Of a DNA stretch of 64,000 nt, positions 33,876-44,779 are shown piece by piece. The translations under genes were made by a program, and so were the position numbers. How positions within the stretch are numbered: the first letter of the stretch is position 1; every line of letters begins with the position of its first letter. The notes under the pieces were generated by a model, which was not told the DNA's origin, did no database searches, and saw only the letters and a program-made list of their open reading frames with translations. Origin of the DNA: Caulobacter mirabilis (GTDB lineage Bacteria; Pseudomonadota; Alphaproteobacteria; Caulobacterales; Caulobacteraceae); contig NZ_CP024201.1 of assembly GCF_002749615.1 (NCBI RefSeq), positions 4,135,001 to 4,199,000 on the forward strand. Direction: 5' to 3'.

Positions 33876-34628
33876 ATGAGCGACTTCGAACGCGGCAGCG
33901 CGCGCTCGATCCCGCAAACCGCCGACATGTCGATCGACGCGGGTCTGCGCGCCTTCATGCTCGGCGTCTACAACAAGATGGCGCTGGGTCTCGTCGTGTC
34001 GGCCCTGGTGGCCTACGCGGTGGCGAGCATCCCGGCCATCCGCGACATCCTGTTCGTGGTTTCGGATACGGGCGCCTTCCGGGGCTACACCATCCTCGGC
34101 ATGGTCCTGGCCTTCGCCCCGCTGGCGCTGGTCCTGATCTCCGGCTTCGCGATGCGCAACCCGAGCCCCGCAGGTTCGGCCGCCCTCTATTGGGGCATCG
34201 TCAGCCTGATCGGCGCCTCCGGCGCGGTCTGGGTGCTGCGCTACACCGGCATGTCCATCGCCACCACCTTCCTGATCACGGCCACCGCCTTCGGCGCCCT
34301 GAGCCTGGTGGGCTACACCACCAAGCGGGATCTGACCGGCATGGGCAGCTTCCTGATCATGGGCGTGTGGGGTCTGCTGATCGCCTCGGTGGTCAACATC
34401 TTCCTCAAGGCGCCGATGCTCTACTGGATCATCAACGCCGCCGGCGTGCTGATCTTCGCGGGTCTGACCGCCTATGACACCCAGCGCCTGAAGATGACCT
34501 ACTACGCCATCGGCGGCGATGAGGCCGGCAAGGCCGTGGCCACCAACTACGGCGCGCTGAGCCTGTACCTGGACTTCATCAACATGTTCCAGTTCCTGCT
34601 CGCCTTCCTGGGCGTGCGTCGCGACTAA
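33876..34628 (+). CDS. Bax inhibitor-1/YccA family membrane protein
   Basis: A 250-residue inner-membrane protein with seven hydrophobic helices and the family segments IDAGLRAFMLGVYNKMALGL near the start, GFAMRNPS after the third helix, and AYDTQRLK and SLYLDFINMFQFLLAFLG near the end. BI-1 proteins are pH-sensitive calcium-leak channels; YccA inhibits FtsH and YbhL is the other E. coli homologue. It stands alone with a strong terminator. Confidence 0.94.
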   Translation: MSDFERGSARSIPQTADMSIDAGLRAFMLGVYNKMALGLVVSALVAYAVASIPAIRDILFVVSDTGAFRGYTILGMVLAFAPLALVLISGFAMRNPSPAGSAALYWGIVSLIGASGAVWVLRYTGMSIATTFLITATAFGALSLVGYTTKRDLTGMGSFLIMGVWGLLIASVVNIFLKAPMLYWIINAAGVLIFAGLTAYDTQRLKMTYYAIGGDEAGKAVATNYGALSLYLDFINMFQFLLAFLGVRRD

Positions 34629-34656
34629 CCGCGATACAGCTGGACGCCTGAACAAA

Positions 34657-34686
34657 GGCCCCGCCGGGACACCGGCGGGGCCTTTT
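34657..34686 (+). terminator. Terminator of the BI-1 gene
   Basis: A perfect 11-bp stem GGCCCCGCCGG (34657-34667)/CCGGCGGGGCC (34672-34682) is followed by TTTTCTG and preceded by AAA, so it may also stop the convergent DUF2794 gene, whose stop codon is 7 bases on. Confidence 0.92.
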
Positions 34687-34692
34687 CTGTTC

Positions 34693-35028
34693 CTATTCGA
34701 TCACCGTCAGCCGGCCCTTGTCGAAGATGCGGAGCACATGCTCCAGGTCGTGGCCGCGCTTGAGGATGTGGCCGGACTGGTTGCTGACCGACCAGGCGCC
34801 CTGGCGCCGGGCCAGGGCCGGGCGCTTCTCGATACGATAGAGGGGGGCCTCGCCCGAACGGCGGAAGACGCTGAACACCGCCGCATCGACCAGGCCGCCG
34901 ATCCCGTAGTCCCGCCACTCGCCGGCCGCGACCATGCGGCCGTAGAGCCGGAGGAGCCGCTCCAGTTCGCGCCGCTCGAAGAAGACCGAGACGGCGCGCG
35001 GCGCGGAGTATGTCGGATCGAACGCCAT
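34693..35028 (-). CDS. DUF2794 family protein
   Basis: A 111-residue cytoplasmic protein with the DUF2794 core: FFERRELERLLRLYGRMVAAGEWRDYGI, AVFSVFRR, PLYRIEKRPALARRQGAWSV. The family is essentially alphaproteobacterial, has no assigned function, and supports the taxonomic guess. Single gene; its 5' side opens onto a 342-base region without a protein gene. Confidence 0.92.
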   Translation of the reverse strand: MAFDPTYSAPRAVSVFFERRELERLLRLYGRMVAAGEWRDYGIGGLVDAAVFSVFRRSGEAPLYRIEKRPALARRQGAWSVSNQSGHILKRGHDLEHVLRIFDKGRLTVIE

Positions 35029-35183
35029 GCCTGGGAGAAGGCTAGACCTGAATCGCGCGGTTTGGCGAGAGGCCGTCGCAAGATCGACACATCGCCGGAT
35101 TTTGGCCGCATCCGCCCCGAAGCGTCGCGAAATGACCCTAATTCGAACGCGCGGCCGCCGGATACGGCCTCCAGATTATCAGT

Positions 35184-35340
35184 GTCGGCCGGTACGGAGT
35201 TCCTTCGGTTCCGGATCCTGAACAGCCCCCCCAGCCCCCCTGGATCGGGGAGTTTCGACCGGCCGACGCCTATCCCCCTCTATGACGACGAAATGAACCC
35301 GCGTTGCATTCCCCTCCGGCAACGCGGGTTTCTTTTCGTC
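35184..35340 (+). ncRNA. Candidate structured leader or small RNA ending in a terminator
   Basis: GTCGGCCGGT (35184-35193) pairs perfectly with ACCGGCCGAC (35258-35267), enclosing 64 bases that can form smaller stems (GGATCC and GGATC words near 35213 and 35241). Thirty bases later comes a textbook terminator. Nothing upstream on this strand needs terminating, so either a free small RNA of about 150 bases or an attenuated leader of the SDR gene at 35371 is implied. It does not show SRP RNA, 6S, tmRNA or RNase P signatures that I know. Confidence 0.4.
35296..35336 (+). terminator. Strong terminator in the leader of the SDR gene
   Basis: A perfect 12-bp stem AACCCGCGTTGC (35296-35307)/GCAACGCGGGTT (35319-35330) is followed by TCTTTTC. 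The pairing extends outward through GACGAAA and TTTCGTC with one bulge. A 16-codon frame (MNPRCIPLRQRGFLFV, 35294-35344) spans the whole hairpin, so ribosome progress here could in principle affect termination. Confidence 0.85.
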
Positions 35341-35370
35341 TAAGCGACAAAAGAGCAGGGAGAGATACGG

Positions 35371-36105
35371 ATGGGACGTCTGACGGGCCGCGCGGCCATC
35401 GTCACCGGCGCGGCGAGCGGCATCGGCCGCGCCAGCGCCGAACTCTTCGCCAACGAGGGGGCTCTCGTGCTGGCCGTCGACCGGCCGGGCGCGAACCTGG
35501 CCTTCGAGCACGGCGCGATCGAGACCCTGGCGGCCGACATCGGCGAGGACGCCTCGCCCGCCGCCATCGTCGCGGCGGCGATCCAGGCCTTCGGGCGGCT
35601 GGACATCGTCTACAACAACGCCGGCGTCTCCGGATCCACCCCGGTCGGCGAAACCAGCGACGAGGCCTTCGACCGGCAGCTGTCGATCAACCTGCGCGCC
35701 GGGTTCCGGATCTCGCGGGAGGCGGTCCCGTATCTGGTGAAATCGCCGGCCGGGCGACTGATCTTCACCGCCTCGATCATGGCGCGGCACACCGACAACG
35801 GCCTGGTGGCCTACTCGGCCTCCAAGGCCGGCGTCGTCGGGATGATGCGGACCTTCGCCCTGGAGCTGGGCCGGCATGGGGTGACCAGCAACGCCATCCT
35901 GCCCGGCGCCATCGCCACCGGCATGACCGCCGCCAGCTTCCAGCATGAGGACGTGGCCGCGGTCTGGGCCAAGAAGGCGGCGTTGAAGCGCCTGGGCCAG
36001 CCGATCGACATCGCCCGCGCCGCCCTGTTCCTGGCCTCCGACGACGGCGGCTTCGTCACCGGCCAGGCGCTGGGGGTGGACGGAGGCCTGATGTTGCGCG
36101 TTTGA
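35371..36105 (+). CDS. Short-chain dehydrogenase/reductase
   Basis: A 244-residue classical SDR: cofactor motif TGAASGIG near 13-20, NNAG at about 87, catalytic Ser in ASIMARH and YSASKAG (Tyr-x-x-x-Lys), and the C-terminal FVTGQALGVDGGLML. The Asp at the end of beta-2 (LAVDRPG) suggests NAD(H) preference. GGGAGAGA precedes the ATG. Substrate unknown. Transcripts entering from upstream would meet the terminator at 35296. Confidence 0.93.
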   Translation: MGRLTGRAAIVTGAASGIGRASAELFANEGALVLAVDRPGANLAFEHGAIETLAADIGEDASPAAIVAAAIQAFGRLDIVYNNAGVSGSTPVGETSDEAFDRQLSINLRAGFRISREAVPYLVKSPAGRLIFTASIMARHTDNGLVAYSASKAGVVGMMRTFALELGRHGVTSNAILPGAIATGMTAASFQHEDVAAVWAKKAALKRLGQPIDIARAALFLASDDGGFVTGQALGVDGGLMLRV

Positions 36106-36112
36106 TGCGCGC

Positions 36113-36661
36113 ATGCAGACCGCCGTTCTCGTCGCCCTCGCAGCCCTGGCCTGGATGGGTCAGGGCACGCCTACAACCGATCAGGGCCGCGCTCCGCGAG
36201 TGGTCGACTTTCACGCCTGCGACGTCGACCTGAACGTCACCGACCCCGATCCGGCAGGTCTCAACATTCGCATGGGACCTAGCAGCGCCACCGGCAGGCT
36301 GACTGCGCTCGTTCCGCAAGGCGAATGGATCCAGGTCCATGTCATCGGCCAGACTGAGGACTGGTATCAGATCGACCGCGCCGTCGCGGTGACCGACGGG
36401 GAAGAGACCGCCGAGCGCGTGCTGTTCGAAGGGACTGGCTGGGTGCACGCTAGCAAGGTCGGCGACGTCGATCTGAACGCAGGGGCGGAGATTCTCGACA
36501 GGCCAGGCGGCAAAGTGATCCTCCGGGCTCCGCTCGACGGCAGCGCACCGCCGCCCTACCGCATCACCGGCTGCACGGGCCGTTATCTGAAGCTGGAGAT
36601 GGAAGGCCGCGCCGGCTTCACCACCGGCTGGTGCGCCAACCAGCGCACAACATGCAGCTAG
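36113..36661 (+). CDS. Secreted SH3-like domain protein
   Basis: A 182-residue protein with a short hydrophobic start (MQTAVLVALAALAWMG) that may serve as a signal peptide. The middle resembles a bacterial SH3 domain (LNIRMGPSSATGRLTALVPQG, EDWYQID, GTGWVHASKVG), often used to bind cell-wall peptides. A second, degenerate SH3-like unit may follow (DLNAGAEILDRPGGKVI). Four Cys in the exported part could form disulfides. Seven bases after the SDR stop; it stops one base before the convergent DUF1223 gene ends. Confidence 0.8.
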   Translation: MQTAVLVALAALAWMGQGTPTTDQGRAPRVVDFHACDVDLNVTDPDPAGLNIRMGPSSATGRLTALVPQGEWIQVHVIGQTEDWYQIDRAVAVTDGEETAERVLFEGTGWVHASKVGDVDLNAGAEILDRPGGKVILRAPLDGSAPPPYRITGCTGRYLKLEMEGRAGFTTGWCANQRTTCS

Positions 36662-36662
36662 C

Positions 36663-37358
36663 CTACTTCGCCAGCACCGCGATGACCTTGCCGCCCTTGG
36701 CGGCCTGGACGATCACCACCGTCTCCAGTCCCTCGACATGGGCGACGGGCAGACGGTAGGCGGTCGGCTTGCCGCGCCAGGCGCCCAGGCGGACGACCTC
36801 GCGCACGACGTTGCGCTGGACCAGGGTCTGGCCGCGGTTGTCGCCCTTCTTCGGCGTGACCTCCTGCTCGCGCGGATCGTAGCGGATCATCCAGACGTCG
36901 GCGCCGCCGCGCGGGACCGGGCCGCTGCCGACGGCGGCGCGGTTGGTCCCCAGGAACTGGGTGTCCGGCGGATCCATGGCCCGGCGGGCCGCCTGGTCGA
37001 CCAGCGGCTCGATACGGTCGGGGCGCACGCCGGAAATCTGCGCCCGGCCGTCGATGACGATCTGAGGGGTGTAGACCTCGGCCACCTCGAGGCGGTGGGC
37101 GTAGGCGCGCTGGCGCTCGGCGAACTCGGGCTTGGCGAAGGTGTCGGGCCAGCCGAGATAGTCCCAGTAGTCGACCGCGAAGGTCAGGGCCAGGACGTCG
37201 TCCCGCTGGGCCAGATCGGAGACCAGGGCGTTGGCCTTGCCGCAGGACGAGCAGCCCTGGGCGGTGAACAGCTCGACCACCACGGGCGGCCGGGCGAACG
37301 CCGGCGCGGCGGCCGACGTGCAGAGCAGCAGGAGAAGGGAAAGGGCGACGGAACGCAT
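36663..37358 (-). CDS. Exported DUF1223 (thioredoxin-like) protein
   Basis: A 231-residue protein with signal peptide (MRSVALSLLLLLCTSAAAPAFA) and the DUF1223 hallmark VVELFTAQGCSSCGKAN, a CxxC pair in a thioredoxin-like setting, then FAVDYWDYLGWPDTFA and YTPQIVIDGR. It is probably periplasmic and redox active, but the family's role is not established. The start at 37358 was chosen for the signal peptide; a longer frame adds a basic stretch. Divides acnA from the SH3 gene. Confidence 0.9.
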   Translation of the reverse strand: MRSVALSLLLLLCTSAAAPAFARPPVVVELFTAQGCSSCGKANALVSDLAQRDDVLALTFAVDYWDYLGWPDTFAKPEFAERQRAYAHRLEVAEVYTPQIVIDGRAQISGVRPDRIEPLVDQAARRAMDPPDTQFLGTNRAAVGSGPVPRGGADVWMIRYDPREQEVTPKKGDNRGQTLVQRNVVREVVRLGAWRGKPTAYRLPVAHVEGLETVVIVQAAKGGKVIAVLAK

Positions 37359-37430
37359 GCCGCCGCACTTAAGCGAAGAAGGCGGGGCGGCGCGTTTCAC
37401 GAGGCCGTGAAGCGCGCCGCCCTCCATCAG

Positions 37431-40127
<2,697 letters not shown>

Positions 40128-40329
40128 TAGCGGAGAGTCCTTTCCTGTTCACGGCCGCCCGAAAACCACTTCCGGGATCGCGCGCTCGGAGGGGACACAC
40201 AGCGTCCCGCCCGGCGCGGCGGACGTCCGCGCGCGGACGCGCGGGGCCGTTGGCCGGGTCCATAGCGCGCGTTTGCGGCTACGTCCATGCACGCGTCATG
40301 GTCTTTGCGAGGCGCTCGCAGGTAGACGC

Positions 40330-40932
40330 ATGATTTCGCGAATCCTTGTCCAAGATGTCGCGATCCGGCGCGGCGAACGCCTGCTTTTCCAAGGGCTGAG
40401 CTTTACTGTCTCAGCTGGTGAGGCGGTGGCCCTGACGGGTCGAAACGGCGCCGGGAAGACCAGCCTGCTGCGGGCCGTCGCCGGTCTGTTGAGACCGGCG
40501 GCGGGCTCGGTCGCCTTCGAGGGCGGCGAGGCCGACGCGCCGCCGGGAAGCCATCTGCACCTGCTCGGCCACCTGGACGGGCTCAAGGGCGGCCGCACCG
40601 CCTGGGAGGAGCTGCGCTTCGCCGCCCTGTGGCAGGGCGGGACCGAAGCCTCGGCCCGCGAGGCGGCATCCGCGCTGGAGCTGGACCGCCTGCTCGACCT
40701 CGAGGTGCGCAAGCTGTCGGCCGGTCAACGGCGGCGGCTGGCCCTGGCCCGGCTGCTGGCGGCGCCGCGGGCGGCCTGGCTGCTGGATGAGCCGCTGGCT
40801 CCGCTCGATTCGGTCTGGCGGGCGCGGACGGGCGAACTGATGGCCGCGCACCTGGCGCGAGGCGGCATGATCCTGGCCGCCGTCCACGATCCCCTGCCCG
40901 TTCCCGCCCGCGCGGTGGAGGTGGGAGCATGA
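40330..40932 (+). CDS. ccmA: Haem exporter ATP-binding subunit CcmA
   Basis: CcmA is the ATPase of the CcmABCD complex that releases holo-CcmE during cytochrome c maturation. The 200-residue protein has Walker [10 protein letters not shown], a degenerate signature [14 protein letters not shown] and Walker [16 protein letters not shown] at 40330 gives [20 protein letters not shown]; an earlier in-frame ATG at 40273 adds a Cys/Arg-rich extension without family support. It overlaps ccmB in ATGA. Confidence 0.94.
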   Translation: MISRILVQDVAIRRGERLLFQGLSFTVSAGEAVALTGRNGAGKTSLLRAVAGLLRPAAGSVAFEGGEADAPPGSHLHLLGHLDGLKGGRTAWEELRFAALWQGGTEASAREAASALELDRLLDLEVRKLSAGQRRRLALARLLAAPRAAWLLDEPLAPLDSVWRARTGELMAAHLARGGMILAAVHDPLPVPARAVEVGA

Positions 40933-41594
40933 GGGCGCTGGCCGTCCTGCTCGGCCGCGAGCTGGCCCTGGCCTGGGGCCGGGGCGGCGGACCGCTGCCG
41001 GCGCTGGCCTTCTACGCCGGCATGACCACCCTGCTGCCGTTCGCGATCGGGTCGGAGACCGCGCGGCTGGCCGTGATCGCGCCGGGTTTCGCCTGGCTGG
41101 CCCTGGCCCTGGCCTCGCTGCTGTCGCTGGAGCGGCTGTTCGAGCGCGACTTCGACGACGGGACGCTGGACCTGCTGGCCCTGGGCGAACCGCCGCTGGA
41201 GCTGGTTTGCGCCGTCAAATGCCTGGCCCAGTGGCTGGCCATGGGCCTGCCCCTGGCCGTCGCCGCCCCGATCGCGGCGGTGATGCTGGGCGCCCCGCCG
41301 AGCCTGACGCCGCTGGTGTTCGCCTGCGCCGTCACCGGCGGACTGGCCTTCGCCTTCGCCGGCGGGCTGGGCGCGGCCCTGGTCCTGGGCAGCCGGCGCG
41401 GCGGCCTGCTGATCGCGGTCATCGTGCTGCCGCTGTTCTCGCCGCCGGTGGTGTTCGGCGGCGGCGCGCTCAGCCAGTTCGTCGCCGGTCTGCCATGGAC
41501 CGGCGGCTTCGCCCTGCTGGCCGCCTGGACCGCGGCCGCCGTGGCCCTGGGCCCGATCGCGATGGCCGCCGCCTGCCGCAACGCCATCGACTGA
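40929..41594 (+). CDS. ccmB: Haem exporter permease CcmB
   Basis: A 221-residue inner-membrane protein with six hydrophobic helices. Typical CcmB features: the amphipathic start [37 protein letters not shown] after the second helix, and a Pro-containing late helix ([16 protein letters not shown]). It starts in the ccmA stop codon, so the two subunits are translated together. In most genomes ccmC follows; here two unrelated genes intervene. Confidence 0.95.
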   Translation: MRALAVLLGRELALAWGRGGGPLPALAFYAGMTTLLPFAIGSETARLAVIAPGFAWLALALASLLSLERLFERDFDDGTLDLLALGEPPLELVCAVKCLAQWLAMGLPLAVAAPIAAVMLGAPPSLTPLVFACAVTGGLAFAFAGGLGAALVLGSRRGGLLIAVIVLPLFSPPVVFGGGALSQFVAGLPWTGGFALLAAWTAAAVALGPIAMAAACRNAID

Positions 41595-41704
41595 CGCCGT
41601 CTTTGGCGGATGCGTCAAAACTGAAACAAATCACTGTTCTCCCGACAAACGCGAGCCACATGGGCGGTGCAGGGTTCCGGCCTCGACCAACACGGAACCC
41701 GACC

Positions 41705-42412
41705 ATGACGACCACTCCCGCCAAAGCCGCGCTGCTCGCCGGCGTCCTGTCCCTCGCCGGCTTCGCCGCCGCGTCGGCCGCCACGCCCCCGGCTCCGCCT
41801 CCGCCTGGCGCGCCCGACGTCAAGGTCGAGCGCCGCGTGATGATGAAGCGCGTCGGTCCCGACGGCGCGGCGATGCGCATGCACCGCGACCCCGAGGCCC
41901 GCGCCCAACGCATGCGCGACGTGCTGCAGCTGACCCCGCAGCAGGAGCCCGCCCTGCAGGCCTTCCTGACCGCGATGAAGCCGGAGATGCGCATGGAGCG
42001 CCGTGAGCGCCCGGCCGCCGACGCGCCCAAGCCCGCCCCGCTGACCACGCCGGAGCGCCTGGACAAGCAGCTGGAGCGGATGGCCAAGCGCCAGGAAGCC
42101 TTCACCAAGCGCGCCACGGCGACCAAGACCTTCTACGCCCAGCTGTCGCCGTCGCAGAAGAAGGCCTTCGACGCCCTTCACCGCGGCGGACGCGGCGACA
42201 GTCCGCGCGTCCGGATGTTCCGCCACGGCGGTCCGGGTGGTCCCGGCCCGATGGTCATGGGCGCCGTCGCCCAGCCTCAGGCTTCGGCTGAAACCGTCGC
42301 GGCCGGCGACCTGGCGAAGACCCTCGTCATCTCGGGCGACGAGAGCATCGACCTGGCGATGCTCGACGACGGCCTGTTCGACGAGGCGCTGTTCCTCGAC
42401 GAAGACTTCTGA
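41705..42412 (+). CDS. Periplasmic Spy/CpxP-like LTxxQ-motif protein
   Basis: A 235-residue protein: signal peptide (MTTTPAKAALLAGVLSLAGF), a Pro-rich linker, then a helical basic region with two LTxxQ-like motifs, LQLTPQQEPALQAFL and LSPSQKKAFDAL, that mark Spy/CpxP-type periplasmic chaperones or metal-stress proteins. The C-terminus is Gly-rich and then strongly acidic (DDGLFDEALFLDEDF). It sits between ccmB and ccmC, which is not its usual place. Function inferred only from the motif. Confidence 0.82.
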   Translation: MTTTPAKAALLAGVLSLAGFAAASAATPPAPPPPGAPDVKVERRVMMKRVGPDGAAMRMHRDPEARAQRMRDVLQLTPQQEPALQAFLTAMKPEMRMERRERPAADAPKPAPLTTPERLDKQLERMAKRQEAFTKRATATKTFYAQLSPSQKKAFDALHRGGRGDSPRVRMFRHGGPGGPGPMVMGAVAQPQASAETVAAGDLAKTLVISGDESIDLAMLDDGLFDEALFLDEDF

Positions 42413-42452
42413 TCAGGCTGGCCACCCGGCTGAGTTGAGCTAGGGTGGCCCT

Positions 42453-43034
42453 ATGCTGTTCAAGCAAGCCACGCTGGACGCCATCGCCGAGGGCCGGGTC
42501 GACCTGGCCTTCCGGCGCTGGCGTCGGCCAACCGTCAAGGCCGGCGGGACGCTGACCACGCCGGTCGGCGTCCTGACCATCGACGCGGTCGCGCCTGTCG
42601 ATGTCTCGGCGATCGCCGAGGCCGACGCGGCCCGGGCCGGCTTCCCGACCCTCGCCGCCCTTCATCGCGAACTCGACGGCCGGGAGGGCGACCTCTTCCG
42701 GATCGCCTTCCACCGCTCCGGCGTCGACCCGCGCATCGCCCTGCGCGACGCCGTCCCGCTCGACGCGACCATCGTTCTCGCGAAGCTGGCCGACATGGAC
42801 CGCCGCCACGGCGCGCCCTGGACCCTGATCACCCTGCGCCTCATCGCCGAGCGGCCGGGCGTGCGCGCCGGAGACCTGGCCGCGGCGCTCGGCGAGCCCG
42901 AGCTGCTTGCCTTCAAGACCCGGGTGCGCCGGCTCAAGGCCCTGGGCCTGACCGAGAGCCTGGAGGTCGGCTATCGCCTCTCGCCGCGGGGGGCGGCGAC
43001 GCTCGCCCTTGCACCCCCGCCGACGCCGCCGTAA
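42453..43034 (+). CDS. ASCH-like domain plus winged-helix protein
   Basis: A 193-residue cytoplasmic protein. The start MLFKQATLDAIAEGRVDLAFRRW resembles ASCH (PUA-like, RNA-binding) domains in which a hydrophobic strand precedes a helix and a basic patch. The C-terminal 80 residues look like a winged helix (LRLIAERPGVRAGDLAAALG, FKTRVRRLKALGLTESLEVGYRLSP). The combination suggests a nucleic-acid-binding protein. Neither assignment could be checked. It lies between the Spy-like gene and ccmC, 13 bases before ccmC. Confidence 0.65.
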   Translation: MLFKQATLDAIAEGRVDLAFRRWRRPTVKAGGTLTTPVGVLTIDAVAPVDVSAIAEADAARAGFPTLAALHRELDGREGDLFRIAFHRSGVDPRIALRDAVPLDATIVLAKLADMDRRHGAPWTLITLRLIAERPGVRAGDLAAALGEPELLAFKTRVRRLKALGLTESLEVGYRLSPRGAATLALAPPPTPP

Positions 43035-43047
43035 GGCGTGCCGCATC

Positions 43048-43767
43048 ATGTTCGCCTTCCTCGCCAACCCTGATCGGTTCATGGCCTTCTCGCGCTGGGC
43101 CGCACCGATGTTCGGCGCGCTGGCCGCGGGCCTGATCGCCGTGGGGCTGTGGTTCGGCTTTGTCGCGCCCGAGGACTACCAGCAGGGCGACACCGTGCGG
43201 ATCATGTTCGTGCATGTCCCGGCCGCCTGGCTGTCGATGTTCGTCTACCTGTGCCTGGGCGTCGCCAGCTTCCTGGCCCTGGTCTTCCGCCACGCCCTGG
43301 CCGACGCCGCCGCCAAGGCCGCCGCCCCTCTGGGCGCCGGCTTCACCGCCCTGGCCCTGGTCACCGGCTCGCTGTGGGGCAAGCCGATGTGGGGGACCTG
43401 GTGGGTGTGGGACGCGCGCCTGACCTCGGTGCTGGTGCTGTTCCTGTTCTATCTGGCCTACATCGCCCTGCGCGCCTCGATCGACGACGAGACCAAGGGC
43501 GGCCGCGCCGCCGCCATCCTGGCCCTGGTCGGGCTGGTGAACCTGCCGATCGTGAAGTTCTCCGTCGACTGGTGGAACAGCCTGCACCAGGGCGCTTCGG
43601 TGATCCGCGCCGACGGGCCGGCGATGACGTCGGACTACCTGATCCCGCTGCTGTTGATGGGCCTGGGCTACATGTCCGCCTTCGGCGCGTTGTGGCTGGT
43701 GCGCATCCGCGCCGAGGTGATGCGCCGCCGCGCCAACATCCTGGCCCTGCGGGCTGCGGAGGCCTGA
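43048..43767 (+). CDS. ccmC: Haem-handling membrane protein CcmC
   Basis: CcmC attaches haem to CcmE on the periplasmic side. The 239-residue protein has six helices and the WWD-domain signature WGTWWVWDARLTS, with flanking His residues in MFVHVPAAWLSM and WNSLHQGAS as haem ligands. The ATG at 43048 was chosen because MFAFLANPDRFM matches family starts; the earlier frame start would extend into an Arg-rich stretch. Its stop overlaps the ccmD start. Confidence 0.97.
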   Translation: MFAFLANPDRFMAFSRWAAPMFGALAAGLIAVGLWFGFVAPEDYQQGDTVRIMFVHVPAAWLSMFVYLCLGVASFLALVFRHALADAAAKAAAPLGAGFTALALVTGSLWGKPMWGTWWVWDARLTSVLVLFLFYLAYIALRASIDDETKGGRAAAILALVGLVNLPIVKFSVDWWNSLHQGASVIRADGPAMTSDYLIPLLLMGLGYMSAFGALWLVRIRAEVMRRRANILALRAAEA

Positions 43768-43919
43768 TGCTCGACTTCGACGCCGGCAAATACGCCCTCT
43801 ACGTCTGGCCCGCCTACGCCGTGTCGGCGGCGGTGTTCGTGTGGATGATCGCCGACAGCCTGCTGCGCGCCCGCCGCTGGCGGGAGGAGCTGGAACGCCG
43901 CAAGGACGACCGCGCGTGA
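43767..43919 (+). CDS. ccmD: Haem exporter small subunit CcmD
   Basis: A 50-residue single-helix membrane protein: MLDFDAGKYALYVWPAYAVS, one transmembrane helix and a basic, helical C-terminus (RARRWREELERRKDDRA). CcmD holds CcmE in the CcmABC complex. ATG overlaps the ccmC stop (TGATG) and its stop overlaps the GTG of ccmG, so ccmC, ccmD and ccmG are a tight translational unit. Confidence 0.95.
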   Translation: MLDFDAGKYALYVWPAYAVSAAVFVWMIADSLLRARRWREELERRKDDRA

Positions 43920-44428
43920 GGCGCTGGCTGGCCTTCGTTCCTCTGGCCGCCCTGTTGGCGCTGGGCGTGCTGTTCGTCGGCTACAGCCTGAAGCGCAATC
44001 CGCAGGTCCAGCCCGAGGCCACGGTCGGCAAGCCCATGCCGCAGCTGACTCTGCCCTCGCTCGACGACGGCCGGCCGATCGCCCTGGCCGAGGCGGCCAA
44101 GGGACCGGTGCTGGTCAACTTCTTCGCCTCCTGGTGCGCGCCCTGCGAGATCGAGCACCCGGTGCTGGTCGGGCTGAAGCGCGAGGGCGTCGCCGTGGTC
44201 GGAATCGCCTACAAGGACGCGCCCGAGAACACCCGCGCCTTCCTAGGCCGGCTGGGCGACCCCTTCTCGGCCCGGCTGGTCGACCGCGACGGCCGCGCGG
44301 GCCTGGAGTTCGGCGTCACCGGCGTGCCGGAGACCTACCTGATCGGGGCCGACGGCCGCATCCTGGCCAAGCACACCGGACCGCTGACGCCCGAGGACGC
44401 CCGCAAGCTGCTCGCCAAGGCGCGTTAA
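43916..44428 (+). CDS. ccmG: Thiol:disulfide oxidoreductase CcmG (DsbE)
   Basis: A 170-residue membrane-anchored periplasmic thioredoxin that reduces apocytochrome c or CcmH. One N-terminal helix (WLAFVPLAALLALGVLFVG), then VGKPMPQLTLPSL, the active site FFASWCAPCEIE and the cis-Pro loop VTGVPETYLIG. It starts with GTG inside the ccmD stop (GTGA). ccmE, ccmF and ccmH are not in this window. Confidence 0.95.
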   Translation: MRRWLAFVPLAALLALGVLFVGYSLKRNPQVQPEATVGKPMPQLTLPSLDDGRPIALAEAAKGPVLVNFFASWCAPCEIEHPVLVGLKREGVAVVGIAYKDAPENTRAFLGRLGDPFSARLVDRDGRAGLEFGVTGVPETYLIGADGRILAKHTGPLTPEDARKLLAKAR

Positions 44429-44466
44429 CGACGGCTTCACGCGAACGCCCGAATGCTGCTAGGGCG

Positions 44467-44474
44467 TTAACCAT
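44467..44474 (+). promoter_or_regulatory. TTAACCAT word, possible CtrA half-site
   Basis: TTAACCAT lies 19 bases before a GTG start. Another TTAAC is at 44425-44429, too far for the standard TTAA-N7-TTAA box. In Caulobacterales such words are often recognised by CtrA. A single half-site is weak evidence. Confidence 0.25.
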
Positions 44475-44492
44475 GTTCGGAAGCCGCCGCCC

Positions 44493-44768
44493 GTGACCGC
44501 CGTCCGCCCGCCCAACTGGCCGACCGTCCAGCCCGCCTCCTCCGGCGGGACCGGCGGCGCGCGCACGGCGGCGCAGAAGGCCTTCTTCGAGGCGGCGCTC
44601 GGCCGGGCCGGCGCGGCCCAGGCTCCGGCGACCCAGACGCCGGTCGTCCGCGCCCAGACCATGCCGCAGCCGGCCGCCGAACGGGTGCGGAGCACCTTCG
44701 TGCAGCAGACCGCCGAACAGCCGCAGAAGATCCTGCGGCCCGGCTCGATCATCGACATCAAGGTCTAG
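44493..44768 (+). CDS. Small Ala/Pro/Gln-rich protein of unknown function
   Basis: A 91-residue protein without signal peptide or membrane segment. The start (GTG at 44493) leads into a Pro/Gly/Ala-rich, probably disordered region, then a short helix (AAQKAFFEAALGRAGAAQ), and it ends in a more conserved-looking ILRPGSIIDIKV. The frame has no upstream ATG: the ATG at 44473 stops after seven codons. It lies 64 bases after ccmG, so it may have its own promoter. I do not recognise the family. Confidence 0.6.
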   Translation: MTAVRPPNWPTVQPASSGGTGGARTAAQKAFFEAALGRAGAAQAPATQTPVVRAQTMPQPAAERVRSTFVQQTAEQPQKILRPGSIIDIKV

Positions 44769-44779
44769 AAACGCCGTGC

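Larger units (their letters stand above)
35029..35370. other. 342-base region without a recognised protein gene
   Basis: Between the DUF2794 start and the SDR start. The first 150 bases show no motif I can support beyond what may be the DUF2794 promoter. The second half holds a long inverted repeat (35184-35267) and a strong plus-strand terminator (35296-35336), described separately. No tRNA or known catalytic RNA core was recognised. Confidence 0.6.

Noticed and set aside
35184..35267. 4.5S RNA, 6S RNA, tmRNA or RNase P RNA at the long inverted repeat
   Set aside because: None of the hallmark sequences of these RNAs that I know is visible. Left as an unassigned structured region.
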